From Meandrina meandrites (Eukaryota; Cnidaria; Anthozoa; Scleractinia; Meandrinidae), in NCBI GenBank assembly GCA_963693305.1, contig OY855911.1:28500939-28564938 (forward strand): a DNA stretch of 64,000 nucleotides. The letters run 5' to 3'. The stretch's first letter is position 1. Each line of letters opens with the position of its first letter. The position numbers and the translations under genes were made by a program. Shown piece after piece: positions 47,051-56,000 of the stretch. The notes under the pieces are model-generated. The model had not been told where the DNA came from, did no database searches, and saw only the letters and a list, made by a program, of their open reading frames with translations.

Positions 47051-47671
47051 TTAAACCGGTATCTCAAGATAACACTCAAAAGGATATCTGAGGCAGAGAC
47101 AGAGTCGAGCGTATCTCTCTGTTTTTAACATTTTAATAAATACTCTCTTTGTCTCTGTGTCGAGATCTCCCCCGTAATCCTCGAACAGTGTCTTCATACC
47201 GACCTGAGAGGGATTGTGAAAAGCGACCACGCAGGCGACGTTCTCTCGGAAGGGTTTCGCTATCGAGGTCAACTGCTGTGTCAACACCCATACACTCAAT
47301 CCGTCGTGTCTCCCGGAGAAAGCGAGGTCGATAAATTTATTAGATCTATGCTTAAGATCTTTTGAGACGGCGCAGTCGTCGAGAATGATTAAGGTGTTCG
47401 TACCCGAAAAGAGATCTGACACGGTTATGAGAAGGTCGTTAATCTCTTCACTGTTACTCGAATCAGGTGAGAGGATAAAGAAGCGTTTATCACCCTGTGC
47501 AAACCCTCGGTAGGTCTGATTCTTCGCATAGGTCGGACAGATCAGGACTATGTACTCAAAGACTTTGCGGAAGGGTCCTCGTAACTTCTCTATTAGGTAC
47601 TCTGTCTTCCCGCAGTTCGTTGGCCCGGTTATGATCATGTTAAAGGGAATCTTATCTCGTAACTCATTCAT
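47051..47671 (-). CDS. Polinton packaging ATPase (FtsK/HerA, A32-like)
   Basis: 206 codons. The Walker A motif GPTNCGKT is at 16-23, Walker B LIILDD at 94-99, and a Q-rich sensor follows in VWVLTQQL near 128-134. Size and motif spacing match the A32-like genome-packaging ATPases of Polintons and related dsDNA viruses, which are thought to pump DNA into the capsid. It lies immediately downstream of the capsid-like gene in the same direction, 24 bp after its neighbour, the usual pairing of morphogenesis genes. All key residues are present. The start at 47671 is preceded by TTAATAAATAA. Confidence 0.88.
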   Translation of the reverse strand: MNELRDKIPFNMIITGPTNCGKTEYLIEKLRGPFRKVFEYIVLICPTYAKNQTYRGFAQGDKRFFILSPDSSNSEEINDLLITVSDLFSGTNTLIILDDCAVSKDLKHRSNKFIDLAFSGRHDGLSVWVLTQQLTSIAKPFRENVACVVAFHNPSQVGMKTLFEDYGGDLDTETKRVFIKMLKTERYARLCLCLRYPFECYLEIPV

Positions 47672-47695
47672 TTATTTATTAAGCGAGGGATTTTT

Positions 47696-48934
47696 TTAAT
47701 ACAGGATCGACTTCAACTCTGTGTTCATGATCTCCATAAATGCGTCAGCGACCACGAACATGTAACAGTTGATTTTCCCCGTTCCACCGACCTTCCTCTT
47801 GATCTCAAGTTTCACACCGTCTCGTGTTGTGTTTATGTGAAGACCTCCTCCGTGAATACCGTTGTCATAGAAGGTTCTCAAATCGATCCAGAGAGCGAAC
47901 TTGTCTGTGTAGAAATCCTCTTCCTTCACCTTACCCGCTCCTCCCATTCGTCTCTTGATCGATTCCCAAAAGTCAGACGGAATCATCCCCTTTGAGAAGA
48001 GTCGGTTGGGCATACCGTCGATGTTGATGTTGATCGATTTAATGTCAGGATTTACAAACTTCTCAGAGTCTCGTTCTCCCTCTTTATAATCCTCTTCAAA
48101 CAGACAGAGTATACCCGTCATCGACTTTCTCGGAAGATTGATGTGCTCGTTAATTACGCTGCCGTCCGGTTTTGAGATGGGAAAACTTCTGTGAAGGATT
48201 ACGTTCTCGTAGTAGAATCCTTTGCCGACCTTATAGGAAGAGGCGGCCTCACTAGCCAAGTATTCACTCGTGATGCATCGATACTCCAACTCAATGTTAG
48301 TCAATTTATAGGTCGGTGTTTTCTCCTTCTCTTTTTTATCATGATTCACTATCTGATCGACCTTCGGAAGAGTGATCTCAAACAACAGAGGATGAGGAAG
48401 AGCCTTCGGATAGAGAGCGCCGTGATCACTGAGAACGGTATGGTCAAGAGGTATAACGTATTTGGTGTTGTGAACTGTGGCGAGGGTGACCTCCTTTGCG
48501 TCAGTTGTGACTTTATCCCCTGCAGGTGTACGAAGTTTTCTCATATTATCGGATGAGATTCCCTGTTTTAATCTGTCATCTCTATCCTCGAGAAAGAGAT
48601 CATGGTAGGTCTGAAAGAGATCGTATCTCTCTGTGGTCTGAAGTGTCTCTCCTCCGAAAGAGACCTTGAGTTGACAGACAAGGTTTCGACCGACGTTATT
48701 TACGAGGGTGTTGTTTGCATGACCTCCGACTTTCATGTCAAAGAGAAGTTTAACGCTTCCCGGTACGATGACCACGTTTTCTGACAGTTTGGGAATGTAG
48801 ATACTGATCGTCTCACCGGGATTCGCTGATGAGGGATTAAATGTGATCCTGTTGAGAGATGACTCCGCCTTAAGACCGAACGGTTCTCTCGGTACTCGGT
48901 TAGGATTGATAATCTCTGCGATAGCGTGCGACAT
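47696..48934 (-). CDS. Polinton capsid-like protein (probable jelly-roll)
   Basis: 412 codons, dominated by predicted beta strands with few helices. Segments such as IPGSVKLLFDMKVGG, then FGGETLQTTERYDLFQTYHD, then KSMTGILCLFEEDY and KFALWIDLRTFYDNGIHGGG have the look of a double jelly-roll virion protein. Position beside the packaging ATPase supports a capsid role. It is shorter than many Polinton major capsid proteins, so minor capsid or penton is an alternative. It is divergently arranged with the integrase across 27 bp. The frame is intact. Confidence 0.65.
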   Translation of the reverse strand: MSHAIAEIINPNRVPREPFGLKAESSLNRITFNPSSANPGETISIYIPKLSENVVIVPGSVKLLFDMKVGGHANNTLVNNVGRNLVCQLKVSFGGETLQTTERYDLFQTYHDLFLEDRDDRLKQGISSDNMRKLRTPAGDKVTTDAKEVTLATVHNTKYVIPLDHTVLSDHGALYPKALPHPLLFEITLPKVDQIVNHDKKEKEKTPTYKLTNIELEYRCITSEYLASEAASSYKVGKGFYYENVILHRSFPISKPDGSVINEHINLPRKSMTGILCLFEEDYKEGERDSEKFVNPDIKSININIDGMPNRLFSKGMIPSDFWESIKRRMGGAGKVKEEDFYTDKFALWIDLRTFYDNGIHGGGLHINTTRDGVKLEIKRKVGGTGKINCYMFVVADAFMEIMNTELKSILY

Positions 48935-48961
48935 TTTAAAAGAGAGAAAGATTATTTTTAA
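48935..48961. promoter_or_regulatory. 27-bp divergent promoter region between capsid and integrase genes
   Basis: Only 27 bp separate the two divergent starts, with TTTTAAA next to the capsid ATG and TTTTTAA next to the integrase ATG. The start-proximal A/T motif seen on other genes of the element is present on both sides, so both promoters must overlap here or lie inside the opposite gene. Confidence 0.45.
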
Positions 48962-49942
48962 ATGAGTAACGTTAACAACCTTATGAGAAAAATATACTAC
49001 AGTCCGGAGGGTTATTGGAAAGGGTACTCTGCTGTATCGAAGTTGGCTTCCGCGGCAAATGTCAGTGAGTCTGAGGCGAGAGATTGGTTAGAGAGACAGG
49101 CACTTTGGCAGATCTATCTTCCTCCGCCGAAGTATTTACCGAGACCTCATTGGAGTGTGAGTAGACCGAATGATATTCACCAAGCGGATCTTCTCTTTCT
49201 TCCTCACGATAAGGTGGGAAGAAAGACTTATAGATACGCTTTGGTTGTGATCGATGTTGCCTCGAGATATAAAGATGCTGAGGCGTTAACATCGAAAGAG
49301 AGTCAAGAGGTAGCGAAGGCCTTTGAGAGGATCTACTCTCGAAAGCTTAAGTGGCCAAAGACACTGATCGTCGATCCTGGTAAAGAGTTTATGGGATCTG
49401 TGACAAAGTTGATGGAGAGACATAACGTGAAGATACATAGAAGCGAAGCGGGTAACCATCGAGCTCAGGCATTCGTTGAGAGAGCGAACAGAACTTTGGG
49501 AGAGAGATTATTCAGTCATCAGTACGCCCAGGAGATGGTTAGTGAAGGGAGATCAAGAGTCTGGGTGAATAGATTGCCCGCCGTTATGAAGGCCTTAAAC
49601 TCTCAGGTGATCAGAATCACAGGTAAAGAACCTGATAAAGCCCTCGGATTAAAAGAGGTAGAGATAAAACCATACAGTTACAAAAGACCTGTTGGATTAA
49701 AAGAGAAGAGATTACCCTCAGGGGTTCAGGTAAGGTATCTTCTCTCTCCCGGGGAGGATGAGGGAGGAGAGAGAAGAAGAGCGACTGATCCTATCTGGAG
49801 TATCGAGGTCTATAATATAAATCGTGTGGTGATCTCTGCAGAACAGCCTGTTTTATATTATCTTCTCGATGGTCCGAAGAGATCGTTTGTCAGGGAAGAG
49901 CTTCAAGTCGTTTTGACTGACACTGAGTTGCCTCCTTTATGA
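48962..49942 (+). CDS. Polinton integrase (retroviral-type DDE)
   Basis: 326 codons. The N-terminal region (about 10-60) is a helical DNA-binding part (YYSPEGYWKG, SESEARDWLERQALWQ). The rve catalytic core spans about 65-210, with D76 in HQADLLFLP, D138 in IVDPGKEF and E173 in AFVERANRTLGE; the last two acidic residues are separated by 34 others. The C-terminal part (about 240-320) looks like an SH3-type integrase tail (IWSIEVYNINRVV, YYLLDG). All catalytic residues are present. It would insert the element and make the short target duplication. Its 3' end overlaps the convergent polymerase gene by 40 bp. Confidence 0.92.
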   Translation: MSNVNNLMRKIYYSPEGYWKGYSAVSKLASAANVSESEARDWLERQALWQIYLPPPKYLPRPHWSVSRPNDIHQADLLFLPHDKVGRKTYRYALVVIDVASRYKDAEALTSKESQEVAKAFERIYSRKLKWPKTLIVDPGKEFMGSVTKLMERHNVKIHRSEAGNHRAQAFVERANRTLGERLFSHQYAQEMVSEGRSRVWVNRLPAVMKALNSQVIRITGKEPDKALGLKEVEIKPYSYKRPVGLKEKRLPSGVQVRYLLSPGEDEGGERRRATDPIWSIEVYNINRVVISAEQPVLYYLLDGPKRSFVREELQVVLTDTELPPL

Positions 49943-52900
49943 CCGTAAGCAAAGGTGTGAATGTTATCCTCCCGTATTAATCTCTTATCATCGAACGGAG
50001 AGAGAGCGATCTTGTTAACCGTCTCGGTGTACACGGCGTGTAGATGACTTCTTATCACATTCATCTTTCTCATAGCGGGTTTATTATCGAAGAGGCAGTC
50101 TCTGTAATCGTTAAATGTTATGGTCTTCTTTATCACCGCCTTCTTCACTCCCTTACACTTCTTTTCTTCGTACTCTTCTTCTACTCTGTATGAGTAGAGT
50201 TTAGCTCTCAAACCGACAAACTCAGCGATCTGCTTTCCTGCTGCCTCGTCTTTAAACATACCGATGACCTTCTTATTTACACCGGTGAGAATACCGCTTG
50301 GATGATCCTTCGGGTAATTACTCGTGTCGAACTTTGATTTCACATCGGAAGAGATGTCTCTGTAAAAGTCTTTTGTCTCTATCTCATAGGCTAGGCTATC
50401 CGTGTCTGTGAATAAGAGCTTTGCATTCTCTCCGTACTTGGGTTTGATGTAATTATAATGAAAATCGTACATAAGGGTCTTACTCAGGTCGAGGATTGAC
50501 ATGCCTAGGTATACGGGTTTATCGAATTTTAGACTGACCTTCTTCATATGAACTGCGGCGAGATTCTTAGAGAAGATTGTGTGGTGTTGATAATTCGGTT
50601 TACACGTTAACCTCTTCGCCTGAGATACTCGAGTGACCAATCTTATGTCGACTCTGTTTCTGATGTTCTCCATAGTCTTTCCGAATACGGAGTTATTCAT
50701 CAACTTGAAAAAGTCTTTCTCAAAATCGTTCTGTGCCTTCGCCCTGAGATTCGTGTTAAGATCTATATACGGCTTTAGCCACGCTGACTCTTTGAATGTT
50801 ATCCCTCTGTGAATCTTGGTTAGTTTAAGACCGAGAGATAGATAGAGTTTGAGAGTTTCGTGATGAATAACGTACTTTTTCTTATCGTTAAGATTGGGAA
50901 TTAATTTCTCAACCTTATTCACGATGAGTCTCTCCGGTGCTAACGGATAATCGTTATGTAGGTCATGGAGTTTCTCGGGATAGGTGAGACTAACCTCAAG
51001 TATGCAGGGCATACTCTTCCAATCTTTCAACTCTTCTTTTTTTATCCATTCAAAATCTTTAGTCGGCAGAGGTTTACACATTGCCCAACCGTAGAGATTG
51101 TTTGCATCTAGATAAGAGATGTACTTAGTCGGTTGGTCGGGATCGTAATCTTTCATGTAAGGGTTGTTTGCTTTTCCGTATCTCGTCGATATCATAGAGA
51201 CTCCTCCTCTAATTCCTTTCTCTACCATCATCAATATGTCGTAATCTTCAAACAGTTCTAGTTTGACCTTGGTGATTTTTAAACACGCATCCCAAGCGAG
51301 TCCGGGCGCTGTGTAATAGAACATCGGGTCGAGACGGTAATTATCAATGCAGACATCCCTGAAGTTTTCAAAGACGTCAGAGAGAAGGAGAACATCACTC
51401 TTGAGATAGAGGTCATGGTAATCTCTCATGGTCTTCATATTGAATGTTTCCCAGACCTTCTTTGCATGAATGTAATCCTCTTCTGATATTTCGCTGTCAT
51501 TTAATACTGAGTGAAATGCCTCTTTCGGTGGAAGTGATGTTGAAGACAGTCTGTCAAAGTTATCAAACCAATCGTAGGGAAAGACACCCTTTCTTAATAG
51601 AAGTTTTAACTCATCACCTTCATAGAATTCTGTAATATTTTTAAAAGAGTCTTTCGGAAGATTCTTTACCAAACTGTCGAGGCTAGTCGCCATGAATTTA
51701 AAAGAGTCGATGAATCTTATTTTACGCTTTACCTCTACCTCTTCTCCCTCTTTATCAATGAATTTATCAACCAAGATATGTTTTGTGAATGAGATATACT
51801 TCTCCTCATTGTTGGGTATGCAGTCTATCTTTCCCTCTGATTTACCGAGGTTTTTAATGAAGAGATGACTGTCGTAACCTGAGAGATTGTGAAATATGAC
51901 AGGATAGAACTTGGGTAGTCTGAATTTTAAATTACACATGTTATGAGCTGCGCCTCTATACTTTCCGGTGAGGTGACAGTGGTCACGGACCATTCTATAG
52001 TTTTCATCATCAGTATCTTTATCTATCTCTTCCTCACAGATGTGGCAGTGAGTTGCCCTTCTAAAGTCGATCTTATCCTCCTGTGTCATCACCATCTTCT
52101 TCGGTATTTTAAACTTGTTATAGATCTCTTTGATATCCTTCTCCAAAGACTCGATGAATAACTGAGGGATGTCTTCATCAGGAGATTCAGCTGTGTACTT
52201 TACAAGTTTGGGATAGAAGAGGTTATCATCGAAGCATTTTATCAGATAGCAAAAACCTGAGGGTTTATGCTTTTGGTACTGATTGGTGAAGCTTTTACTA
52301 TCATCGGGTTGGCATGTGTCTATCTTCTCTGTAAAACATTCAAAATCTGCGTAAACAACGAAGGGAACTCTCTGCTTTTTGTAAAAATTCTTAAATTGTA
52401 TATTTTCAAGAAATGGCATCTCAATCTTAACAGCCTCGTTATTTTGACAGTACTCAGTATGTTTATTCAGTGATTTTTCTGATTGAAACGAGTTTAAGCA
52501 TCTGTAGCAGAAATGTCTCTTATGTTGGTGATTATTAATATTTTTTGATAAAAGTCTTGACATGTTTTTGATCCAGCAGTAGTGATTGGTCTCTTCGTTA
52601 GCGATAAGTAGAAGGTTTATCACCTGTTCATTCTTTTTGCTTATCCTCAGAGGGTACACAACGTCTACAGGGTATTCAACGCTTTCACATCCGAAAACGT
52701 TGATTGCGTAATTGTTCTGATTCTCAAACTTATCTATCTGTTTAAGTGATACAGGAAATTTAATACCTGTCCAGTCAAACTTCTCTGAATCCTCTCTCAT
52801 CTGTTTACTCAATCTCTCACCGTGTTCTTTAGCAGGAAACACAGCAGAGGTAACCGCCCACTTGAAACACTCATTATCGTTTTCATTCTGTACGTTGATG

Positions 52901-53745
52901 ATCGCTTTTTTCCTTGCCAAACTTTTAGGTAGCTCAATATAAGAAGATGCAGACAGAGGATTGTACGGGTTAATGTTGATGTCAAGGTGCTCGACTCGGT
53001 CGAATTGCCAACCAGATCCTCTGTTATTAAAATTCTGAATCAATTCAAAGATTCGACTCGTCATCGTATTATAGAGATCAGAGAGATCGGTTGACTCTGT
53101 CACAATCTCCATTTTCGATGCGAAGGAGTATACATTAATGTCGATGTTACCGGTGGCGGGATTCTCTTTGGTAAACCTTACGGTGAGAATTAACTTGACT
53201 TTGATCGATCCCTTACTCTTTATGAGATTTATAACCCTCGGTTTTACGTTATTCATAAACGTCTTCTCATCCATGCCGTCCACTCCGTTAACTCTGAACG
53301 TTTTGAAATAACCCTTTATAGCTGTCTTGTGCTCTCTGGGTGTTAGGTTATCCTCTTCAGGTGAATTTACATCCTCTATAGGTTCTTGGTGATCTTCCTG
53401 TCTCCTAAAAATACTGTTTACTCTCTCCTTCAGGTTTTCGACTCTTTCATTCACTGCGCTTTTGATAGGTTCAGGGATATAATTTAATAACCAACCCGTA
53501 AACCTGTTTATTACACTCTTTACGGGCGCTGCCAAATCAGTTGCAAGATTCCTCATCTGCGTTACTCTCGATGGTGCGTAAATCGGGATATCGACCTCCG
53601 GTGCAGTCTGTTCATTCGCCGAGTAAAAAATCTCACTCTCCTCCTCTAACGCCTCGATCAACTCGGCTTTACGCATTCTATAATAACCTTTGATACCTCG
53701 CTCTTTGGCGAGAGCCTTCAACTGTTTTACGGTCTGTTTCTCCAT
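49903..53745 (-). CDS. Polinton protein-primed DNA polymerase B
   Basis: 1,280 codons, intact. A SAP-like helix pair (1-35) and an acidic linker precede the enzyme. Exonuclease motifs are YADFEC with D467 and E469, NLSGYDS with D625, and YLKSDVLLLSD with D784. An inserted Cys/His cluster at about 563-608 (CHICEEE, then RDHCHLTGKYRG, then CNLKF) resembles an HNH/endonuclease VII zinc site. Polymerase motifs are YLDANNLYGW with D880, NNSVFGKTMEN with K1023, and FTDTDS with D1114. These define the family B group that starts from a terminal protein. Proofreading and polymerase residues are all present, so activity is predicted. The first 315 codons lie in the right TIR. Confidence 0.93.
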   Translation of the reverse strand: MEKQTVKQLKALAKERGIKGYYRMRKAELIEALEEESEIFYSANEQTAPEVDIPIYAPSRVTQMRNLATDLAAPVKSVINRFTGWLLNYIPEPIKSAVNERVENLKERVNSIFRRQEDHQEPIEDVNSPEEDNLTPREHKTAIKGYFKTFRVNGVDGMDEKTFMNNVKPRVINLIKSKGSIKVKLILTVRFTKENPATGNIDINVYSFASKMEIVTESTDLSDLYNTMTSRIFELIQNFNNRGSGWQFDRVEHLDININPYNPLSASSYIELPKSLARKKAIINVQNENDNECFKWAVTSAVFPAKEHGERLSKQMREDSEKFDWTGIKFPVSLKQIDKFENQNNYAINVFGCESVEYPVDVVYPLRISKKNEQVINLLLIANEETNHYCWIKNMSRLLSKNINNHQHKRHFCYRCLNSFQSEKSLNKHTEYCQNNEAVKIEMPFLENIQFKNFYKKQRVPFVVYADFECFTEKIDTCQPDDSKSFTNQYQKHKPSGFCYLIKCFDDNLFYPKLVKYTAESPDEDIPQLFIESLEKDIKEIYNKFKIPKKMVMTQEDKIDFRRATHCHICEEEIDKDTDDENYRMVRDHCHLTGKYRGAAHNMCNLKFRLPKFYPVIFHNLSGYDSHLFIKNLGKSEGKIDCIPNNEEKYISFTKHILVDKFIDKEGEEVEVKRKIRFIDSFKFMATSLDSLVKNLPKDSFKNITEFYEGDELKLLLRKGVFPYDWFDNFDRLSSTSLPPKEAFHSVLNDSEISEEDYIHAKKVWETFNMKTMRDYHDLYLKSDVLLLSDVFENFRDVCIDNYRLDPMFYYTAPGLAWDACLKITKVKLELFEDYDILMMVEKGIRGGVSMISTRYGKANNPYMKDYDPDQPTKYISYLDANNLYGWAMCKPLPTKDFEWIKKEELKDWKSMPCILEVSLTYPEKLHDLHNDYPLAPERLIVNKVEKLIPNLNDKKKYVIHHETLKLYLSLGLKLTKIHRGITFKESAWLKPYIDLNTNLRAKAQNDFEKDFFKLMNNSVFGKTMENIRNRVDIRLVTRVSQAKRLTCKPNYQHHTIFSKNLAAVHMKKVSLKFDKPVYLGMSILDLSKTLMYDFHYNYIKPKYGENAKLLFTDTDSLAYEIETKDFYRDISSDVKSKFDTSNYPKDHPSGILTGVNKKVIGMFKDEAAGKQIAEFVGLRAKLYSYRVEEEYEEKKCKGVKKAVIKKTITFNDYRDCLFDNKPAMRKMNVIRSHLHAVYTETVNKIALSPFDDKRLIREDNIHTFAYGHKGGNSVSVKTT

Positions 53746-53927
53746 ACTTATTAATCATGAAAGATTTCTTTAAACCTAAATTTCACTTTCATGAATACAT
53801 AGAATTTATCGAGGATTTTTATCTTGGGAGGGTACGAGAAAATTTTGTCGAGTAATTAAGGGAGAATTTGATTTTTCCTCGGTCAGATTTCAAAATTCTG
53901 TCTTGACTGCGGCCTTTCATACCTACT
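52799..53927. repeat. Polinton right TIR (1,129 bp)
   Basis: The inverted copy of 44247-45375. It contains the genuine 5' end of the polymerase gene, which continues leftward out of the TIR. Confidence 0.93.
53755..53794. promoter_or_regulatory. Inverted repeat upstream of the polymerase start (right TIR)
   Basis: The same TCATGAAAG/CTTTCATGA pair, 10 bp upstream of the full-length polymerase start at 53745. Confidence 0.4.
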
Positions 53928-53933
53928 GGACAA

Positions 53934-54172
53934 CAGTCTATCTTTTAACGAGGTAAAAATATTTTACCTAACACGTTAGCTGATAAGGTCCTCAGTCTGT
54001 CAGTTCTGCTTTGCCGATGTATAGTAGAACCTTTATTAAGCGGCCACTTGCCGTTTCCCCGAGGGTGGCGGCTTTATAGCGGTTCCACTATTCATCGACA
54101 AAGCAGAACTGAGGACCTTATCTGCTAACGTGTTAGGCAAAACCTTTTACCTCGTTAAAAGGTAGGCTGTTG
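53934..54172. repeat. Head-to-head inverted repeat around a small MITE
   Basis: Arms of about 80-90 bp carry ACGAGGTAAAA and GGTCCTCAGT in one orientation and ACTGAGGACC and TTTTACCTCGTT in the other. The centre (about 54022-54095) is a short TTAAGCGGCCA-family element (TAGAACCTTTATTAAGCGG, then GAGGGTGGCGGC). The arms are the end sequence of the TIR transposon at 54126-55309, so two ends of that family face each other here. Confidence 0.7.
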
Positions 54173-55309
54173 TCCCAGCTCAAGTATGCAGATCGATACG
54201 TTAATTAATTTGCATGCTTTCTACAGAATACAAAGAGACCAGTCCAATTTTAGAACTCGTCTCCTCTATTAATTCACCTCCTGGCACTGCGGCTACCGGA
54301 AGAGGGAACAATCTTATCAAAGGCGGCACTTATCCGCCTTTCGGTGAGCCAATCAAATACTTCTTAACCCGAAACGAACAAGCCTTAGCAAATCGCTCAA
54401 CCTAACAAACCGATCAACTAAGCATCTTTCAATCATATATGAAACTTCACTTTCAGGAGATGCATTACCTGCACTTTACAAAGTCTAACTAGAACAGTGA
54501 AGACAAAATCTAGAAAAAACGTCTTACTCGCAAAAAAAAAATTAAAAAAGCATTCTGATAAATTGTTTCATGGATAATGATTGATCAAAATGTCAATCAC
54601 AACACTTTTAACCAATAAGATAACTGATCAATAATACACGTCAATTATCCGCTGTCTCAAGAATATCAAATAAGGGAGCACTTTGTGTTCCCCAATCAGT
54701 TGGAATTGTTATTAACTCGGAGTAGAGAAGATATTTTCGGCAATCATATAATCCAACAAGGTAAGGAATATTCTACTGAGTGACATTGACCAATTACAGA
54801 AGCGTTTGCTCTTACGTATTCGGGTTTTTCTTCTTTAAGTTGTATGTTTAACTGGAAAAGATTTCAATGGACAAAATTTCGTTAATGGGTGCGTCTTCTT
54901 ACGAGTGCTATGATGCAGGCACGAACTTAAATTATCGCTCCTTCTTCCTCCTCCTCCACGAACGAAACGAGAAACGGGCAATCAAACCTTTACTCAATGA
55001 GAGAATATAGACAGATAACAGATTTGAATTCTGAGTTCCCGATTAAACTACGCAGGTCAATTGTCATTAAAAATTATTGTATGAAATTTCACAATTCTTT
55101 TAACAACCGCTATAGTCCGCATCTGTTCTCTTTATTTAGAAATTATGTTCTTTGGACTATTAGCTTTTAGTTAAATAAAAGAGGGGCGAGTTTTAGAATT
55201 GGAGTGATCTCTTTGTTTTTGGTAGACGTATATTAATTCATCTCTGCACGATTGAGCTGGGACAACAGCCTCTCCTTTAAATATGTAAATGTTTTCACAA
55301 ACGTGTTAG
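54126..55309. mobile_element. Non-autonomous TIR transposon (~1.2 kb)
   Basis: The left end (CTAACGTGTTAGGCAAAACC, then GGCTGTTGTCCCAGCTCAAG) is matched inverted by the right end (GAGCTGGGACAACAGCC, then ACAAACGTGTTAG). The TIRs are about 150 bp, diverged. No transposase frame. Confidence 0.65.
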
Positions 55310-56000
55310 ATGCACAAAGTTTGATAATTATCTGGGAGACTTTTCATTCCTGATGCTGACTTATTCACTGAACAACACACTCGCGAATACTGACTAAAAA
55401 ACATCTAGCCCGTTTGGAAGAATGATATTAAAAACGAATCTTACAAAAACGCCTTGTTGTTGGCATAAAATGCAACTTGTAAGTTATCAACCATGAACCG
55501 AAAAGGCAGAGCGTGACTAAGTGAATACAAAATATGAATTTTGATTCTCCATTAGCCGGCTCAACAGCAACCAGTTCAACAGAGCCGCTGGAAAGCTGTG
55601 TGTTTTACTCAGTCTGCCAGTACCAAATGCGTTATCTTAGGTCCTTCTGCTCTCTCTGGTTTAAGAGGCCCGGAGATGGAAAAATCGGGGGATTATTGCA
55701 GGGTTCGACTGACTAAAGAAAATCCAAGAAAAAATTATTTTGGTTCAAACAGGTTCGTTTTTCATTTCGGCTCGATTTACTCTCGCCGCGGCATCTACTC
55801 ATTGCTTTGGAGATCGACTGAAACAGTTATGTCGAGACGGCGAGAAACGATCACCTAATTCAATCATTATTCATTATACAGTAGAATTACCCGAAAATTC
55901 TGAGCGGAGTTCATGCCTCTTTACCAAACGTTACTGAATCACTCACTCATTGCTAATCTGAAAGAATATTTACCCCTGCTTTCGTTTTTGTCCGTTTTAG
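55310..56000. other. Upstream region of the cysteine-rich peptide gene
   Basis: It should contain the promoter and any 5' untranslated exon. The first coding exon begins directly after an acceptor-like TCCGTTTTAG at 55991-56000, so a 5'-UTR intron is likely. Two overlapping short frames at 55534-55937 show no family resemblance. Confidence 0.4.

Larger units (their letters stand above)
44247..53927. mobile_element. Complete Maverick/Polinton element
   Basis: The element is 9,681 bp with inverted ends AGCAGGTATG and CATACCTACT, so it starts AG and ends CT as Polintons do. GGACA directly abuts both sides (44242-44246 and 53928-53932) as a 5-bp target duplication; 6 bp if one A is shared. It encodes protein-primed polymerase B, an integrase, a packaging ATPase, a capsid-like protein, a nuclease and three small proteins. 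All frames are open. Only the integrase, the end-duplicated polymerase start and the left end read plus. Polintons replicate with their own polymerase and insert with a retroviral-type integrase; capsid genes suggest a virus-like phase. At 9.7 kb it is shorter than most Polintons (15-20 kb), and no adenain-like protease or separate penton gene is recognised. Confidence 0.93.

Noticed and set aside
48191..48556. Plus-strand frame of 121 codons
   Set aside because: It is antisense to the capsid-like gene, whose frame is much longer and protein-like.
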